64,000 bases of DNA from CAVYUC01 sp963816685. Lineage in GTDB: Bacteria > Bacteroidota > Bacteroidia > Bacteroidales > Prolixibacteraceae. How positions within the stretch are numbered: the first letter of the stretch is position 1; every line of letters begins with the position of its first letter. The notes beneath the pieces were generated by a model that saw only the letters and a list, made by a program, of their open reading frames with translations, was not told where the DNA came from and ran no database searches. The stretch covers positions 124,001-188,000 of the forward strand of contig CAWFMB010000014.1 of NCBI GenBank assembly GCA_963816685.1. The letters run 5' to 3'. Of the stretch, positions 61,411-64,000 are shown piece after piece. Both the position numbers and the translations under genes were made by a program.

Positions 61411-64000
61411 TTAAACAGCCTCCTCCACAATCTTAATTTCTTCCTCCGTCAAACCATACAACTCATAAACCATCCGGTCAATTTCTTTATCGGTTTTTTC
61501 GATTTCGGATTTTAGGGTTTGGGCTTTTTCTTTTTGCTCATTAAAATATTGCATCCACCCGGCTTCTTCCGGAAGGCTGAGTTTTATTTTGGATTTTTGA
61601 AGTTCTTTCAGGAAATCACTAAATATTAACTCGCTCCAGTTTTGAAGTTTCTGATTTAGTTTTTCAAGGTTGAATTTTGCTTGAATCAAATCATGAAACA
61701 GATTTTGAATCTTTTGGAATTGCCTTGTTTGTTGAATTATCAAATTGACGCAATTGGAAAACTCCTGTTGTATTTTGTCATTAGTTAACTTAATCGGAAT
61801 TTGACGAATATCACTCAATGTTAATTGACCAAAATCATCTTTGGTTGCAGCAGTTGCTCCCCTGATTTTTAAAAACGAAATTAGCTTTGAATTAATGATT
61901 GCTAAAATGTATTTTATTTGAAAGTCATCATTGGTGATTTTTAAATTATAGAGGTCTTTTTTATTTACGAATTCGTCATCGGCATAATTAGCCATTATTT
62001 GAAACTGGCGATTTATCAACCTTCTAATCAAAATTCTCTCTCCCTGAAAATATTTGTAATCTTTGGGTTTCTCTTTTAAATGTTCTCCATAATTCACATA
62101 TTGAAAATCCGGTTCGATTTTGTAACGATATAAACCACCCGTGAAATAAAGTTTGTATCCAGAAGTATTTATTTGTGAAACATCATTTTTATTTGGTAGA
62201 ATTCCCCTAATAGAATCTGATATTTCATTTAATGAGACGGTATTCTTAAATAATTTTGGAAGCAATTCATAATAAGCTGGATTTAAAACAATTTTCAGTG
62301 AATTCAATTCTGACCAATATTGAACTGGCAGTTTTTTCAATTGAGTATCTGTTTTCAAATCTCCCAGTTGCTTAAATCTTATAGGAAATTCATAAACAAA
62401 CGATTCATATTTAGTTAAATTTGTTACTCTTACTATATATATTCCGGTATCGACATAAGCATCCTTAAATACATCATAAGGCAATTTTATTGCAATTTCA
62501 AGTTTACCGTTTTGTAAAAGGAATTGTCTTAGTAAGATATAATTTTCGCCACTTTGCCAAGAGACTGGATTTATGAAACTCCAAAAACCATCTCTTTTAC
62601 ATATCTGAAAAGCAAGTTGAATGAATGCACTATAAACATCAAAGTTACCTTTAAAACATTGATAATTTGAAGTTATAAATTGTTTACTCAAGTCATCTAT
62701 AGTTGCGCCATACGGCGGATTTCCAATCACCACATCGAAACCACCTTTGTATTCGGTGCGGAAGGCATGTTCACGGGTGCATAGGAATTTGCTTTTTAAT
62801 TTCTCCAACACTTTATTTTCAGGCAACTTGTGTTTTATGCGGTTGTTTCGAATATATGCTATTGCATTATTCATATATTCGTCATCATCTATCTCCGATT
62901 TCCCGAACTTCTGCGTCCATAGGGGCAGCTGCGTTTTTCCCCGGGTAGTTTTCGTTACCGGCATTTCCGGCACGGTCGCGTACCCGATCCCCGTTCCGGT
63001 CTTCGTTCCGATCTCGATCTCCTTCTCCGGCACGGTCTCTGACAAGGGGGCATGCCCCCTTGTTGTTGTCGTATCGTTCCCGTTCCCGCTACCGTTCGCT
63101 TCGCTACTTTCTCCGGCAGTAGTATAGCCCCGTTTTCTATTCCGTATTTTCGCAGTTACCGATTTTAGTTTTCCTACTATTCCCGGAAGTTCTATTTCTT
63201 CGCATACGAGCAGAATATGCATATGGTCGCCACAGATATTATATTCCAGAACATTCAGACCATCATCCTTTACAATTTCTGCAACTGTTTCGGTAATTAT
63301 TATTTCATCTACTTCGTCGAACCATACTGATTCTCCGAGTTTCACATGATTGTTGAACATCCGTTGCGAATAACGTGAATTGTGTGTTGCAGTTGTAACA
63401 TGCCACGCTTTTTTCTTTTTCTTCGGAAATATATCCGGGAATTCAGTGTACCAGTTAAAAGCTTTTTCCCCTGCAACTTCGGGGTCGTCAATCAGCGAGT
63501 TTCCGCATTTAATGTTGTTGCTGAGTGTGTTTAGTTTCCGTCCTTTTTGTGCGGTGCGCAACCACAGCGAGAGTTTTGCAATTTCAACCGATTCTTCATT
63601 TATATCAACCCCGTAAATATTCTTTTCAAGAATGTCGGTTGTAATGTCGGAGAAAATAATTGCGCCGCCCAAAAGTTGTCCGCGCAACCCGTCAATTTTA
63701 CGATGTTCGTTTATAAGGAATTCCAGCGCCTGGTTTAGAAAAGCCCCCGAACCGCAAGCCGGATCGAGAATCTTTAATGTTAACAGCCAGTTCCGGTAAT
63801 CGTCCAGTTTTTTATCAAGCGAGCGGACAATTTCCTTTTTCCTGTTTTTCCTGCCCTTTGCATATTCTTCGTCAACAATTCCAAGTTCTGTTCTTTTTTC
63901 CCCGCAGAGTTTTCCAACCGTATTTTCAACAATGTATTTTGTAATGTATTTCGGAGTATAAAAAATGCCATCTCTCTTCCGTCTGTCGACTAAAGGAGAC
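61411..64000 (-). CDS. Eco57I-type DNA methylase/restriction protein with inserted RAYT-like domain (5' end outside window)
   Basis: The frame is open from the stop at 61411 to the window edge; at least 863 residues, N-terminus missing. In order: a segment with DGIFYTPKYITKYIVENTVG (63908-63967), methylase motif I DPACGSGAFL (about 63736-63765), NIYGVDINEESVEIAKLSLWLR, then an insertion (about 62770-63425), then motif IV GNPPYGA (about 62705-62722), and a C-terminal specificity-like half with a helical end. The insertion encodes an HUH/Y1 transposase-like domain: KAWHVTTATHNSRYSQRM, GDHMHILLV with HxH, then a low-complexity linker, and WTQKFGKSEIDDDEYMNNAIAYIRNNR with Tyr candidates. So the gene is a methylase split by an in-frame transposase-like segment. 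Function of the host: type IIG RM or a phage-exclusion methylase. Confidence 0.9.
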   Translation of the reverse strand, partial: SPLVDRRKRDGIFYTPKYITKYIVENTVGKLCGEKRTELGIVDEEYAKGRKNRKKEIVRSLDKKLDDYRNWLLTLKILDPACGSGAFLNQALEFLINEHRKIDGLRGQLLGGAIIFSDITTDILEKNIYGVDINEESVEIAKLSLWLRTAQKGRKLNTLSNNIKCGNSLIDDPEVAGEKAFNWYTEFPDIFPKKKKKAWHVTTATHNSRYSQRMFNNHVKLGESVWFDEVDEIIITETVAEIVKDDGLNVLEYNICGDHMHILLVCEEIELPGIVGKLKSVTAKIRNRKRGYTTAGESSEANGSGNGNDTTTTRGHAPLSETVPEKEIEIGTKTGTGIGYATVPEMPVTKTTRGKTQLPLWTQKFGKSEIDDDEYMNNAIAYIRNNRIKHKLPENKVLEKLKSKFLCTREHAFRTEYKGGFDVVIGNPPYGATIDDLSKQFITSNYQCFKGNFDVYSAFIQLAFQICKRDGFWSFINPVSWQSGENYILLRQFLLQNGKLEIAIKLPYDVFKDAYVDTGIYIVRVTNLTKYESFVYEFPIRFKQLGDLKTDTQLKKLPVQYWSELNSLKIVLNPAYYELLPKLFKNTVSLNEISDSIRGILPNKNDVSQINTSGYKLYFTGGLYRYKIEPDFQYVNYGEHLKEKPKDYKYFQGERILIRRLINRQFQIMANYADDEFVNKKDLYNLKITNDDFQIKYILAIINSKLISFLKIRGATAATKDDFGQLTLSDIRQIPIKLTNDKIQQEFSNCVNLIIQQTRQFQKIQNLFHDLIQAKFNLEKLNQKLQNWSELIFSDFLKELQKSKIKLSLPEEAGWMQYFNEQKEKAQTLKSEIEKTDKEIDRMVYELYGLTEEEIKIVEEAV
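62770..63425 (-). mobile_element. RAYT/IS200-like HUH domain inserted in-frame in the methylase
   Basis: About 218 codons between the methylase FPDIF and GGFDVVIGNPPY segments. HUH pair in GDHMHILLV, Tyr in the AIAYIRNNRIKH helix, a Gly/Ser/Thr-rich GC-richer linker between the two halves. Continuous frame, no stop. It has the hallmarks of a REP-associated tyrosine transposase; whether it still moves is unknown. Confidence 0.7.
63043..63062. repeat. Perfect 20-bp palindrome inside the inserted domain
   Basis: CAAGGGGG-CATG-CCCCCTTG, fully self-complementary, in the linker of the inserted transposase-like segment, where it encodes TRGHAPLS. Such palindromes are the usual substrate of RAYT enzymes. 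Confidence 0.7.

Noticed and set aside
1..64000. tRNA, rRNA, prophage or integrative element
   Set aside because: No cloverleaf, ribosomal, integrase or structural phage genes were found on either strand by inspection.

Overview
The window is chromosomal DNA of a Bacteroidota bacterium, most likely a Bacteroidales/Marinilabiliales relative (Prolixibacteraceae-like). The grounds are Bacteroidota-restricted families (DUF4270, DUF4296, DUF4252, OmpA/TPR lipoproteins with short lipoboxes), repeated -7 boxes of the TAnnTTTG type, weak Shine-Dalgarno sites, moderate-to-low GC, and an F-type ATP synthase operon that lacks atpD/atpC. No rRNA, tRNA, CRISPR array or prophage was recognised.

Layout. 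1-7268: penicillin-acylase N-terminus (cut by the window edge), a DUF2147 protein, a decayed AAA-type ATPase, a radical SAM enzyme, an amidohydrolase with a DUF4296 lipoprotein, a PIN toxin with an overlapping small downstream partner, RadA, and the heptose-phosphate adenylyltransferase. 7269-7939 is a gene-free stretch of degenerate repeats. 7940-20302: panD/panC opposite a GT5-like glycogen synthase, a DUF4270 lipoprotein, an ECF sigma / membrane anti-sigma candidate / DUF4252 operon, an AI-2E transporter, a VKOR protein flanked by SPW motifs, dusB with a YkvA protein, TauE/SafE and a methyltransferase.

20673-29089 is the most unusual block. It holds a periplasmic binding-protein domain joined through one membrane helix to a GcvH-like domain, a Tat-exported four-cluster ferredoxin with a tail anchor, an NrfD-type quinone-interacting membrane protein, a second membrane-tethered GcvH-like protein, a sensor kinase with two periplasmic c-type-heme-like motifs, an NtrC-class sigma-54 activator and an archaemetzincin-type zinc protease. 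No molybdopterin or other catalytic oxidoreductase subunit is present. I know of no described complex with this composition.

29109-37718 holds the ATP synthase operon (bactofilin, AtpZ, an AtpI-like protein, a, c, b, delta, alpha, gamma), fabH, rpmF and DUF177. 38014-48468 holds lipoproteins, a histidine kinase, dxs, an OmpA protein, and a small stress-like group (DUF4242-AraC regulator, tautomerase, OsmC). 49001-59020 is a plant-polysaccharide side-chain group (sugar isomerase, CE15 esterase, sialate O-acetylesterase, GH127, alpha/beta hydrolase, MFS), interrupted at 50111-50840 by three tandem copies of a roughly 270-bp hairpin-rich unit. The right end (61411-64000) is an Eco57I-type DNA methylase/restriction gene carrying an in-frame IS200/RAYT-like HUH transposase domain, with a perfect 20-bp palindrome inside the inserted segment.
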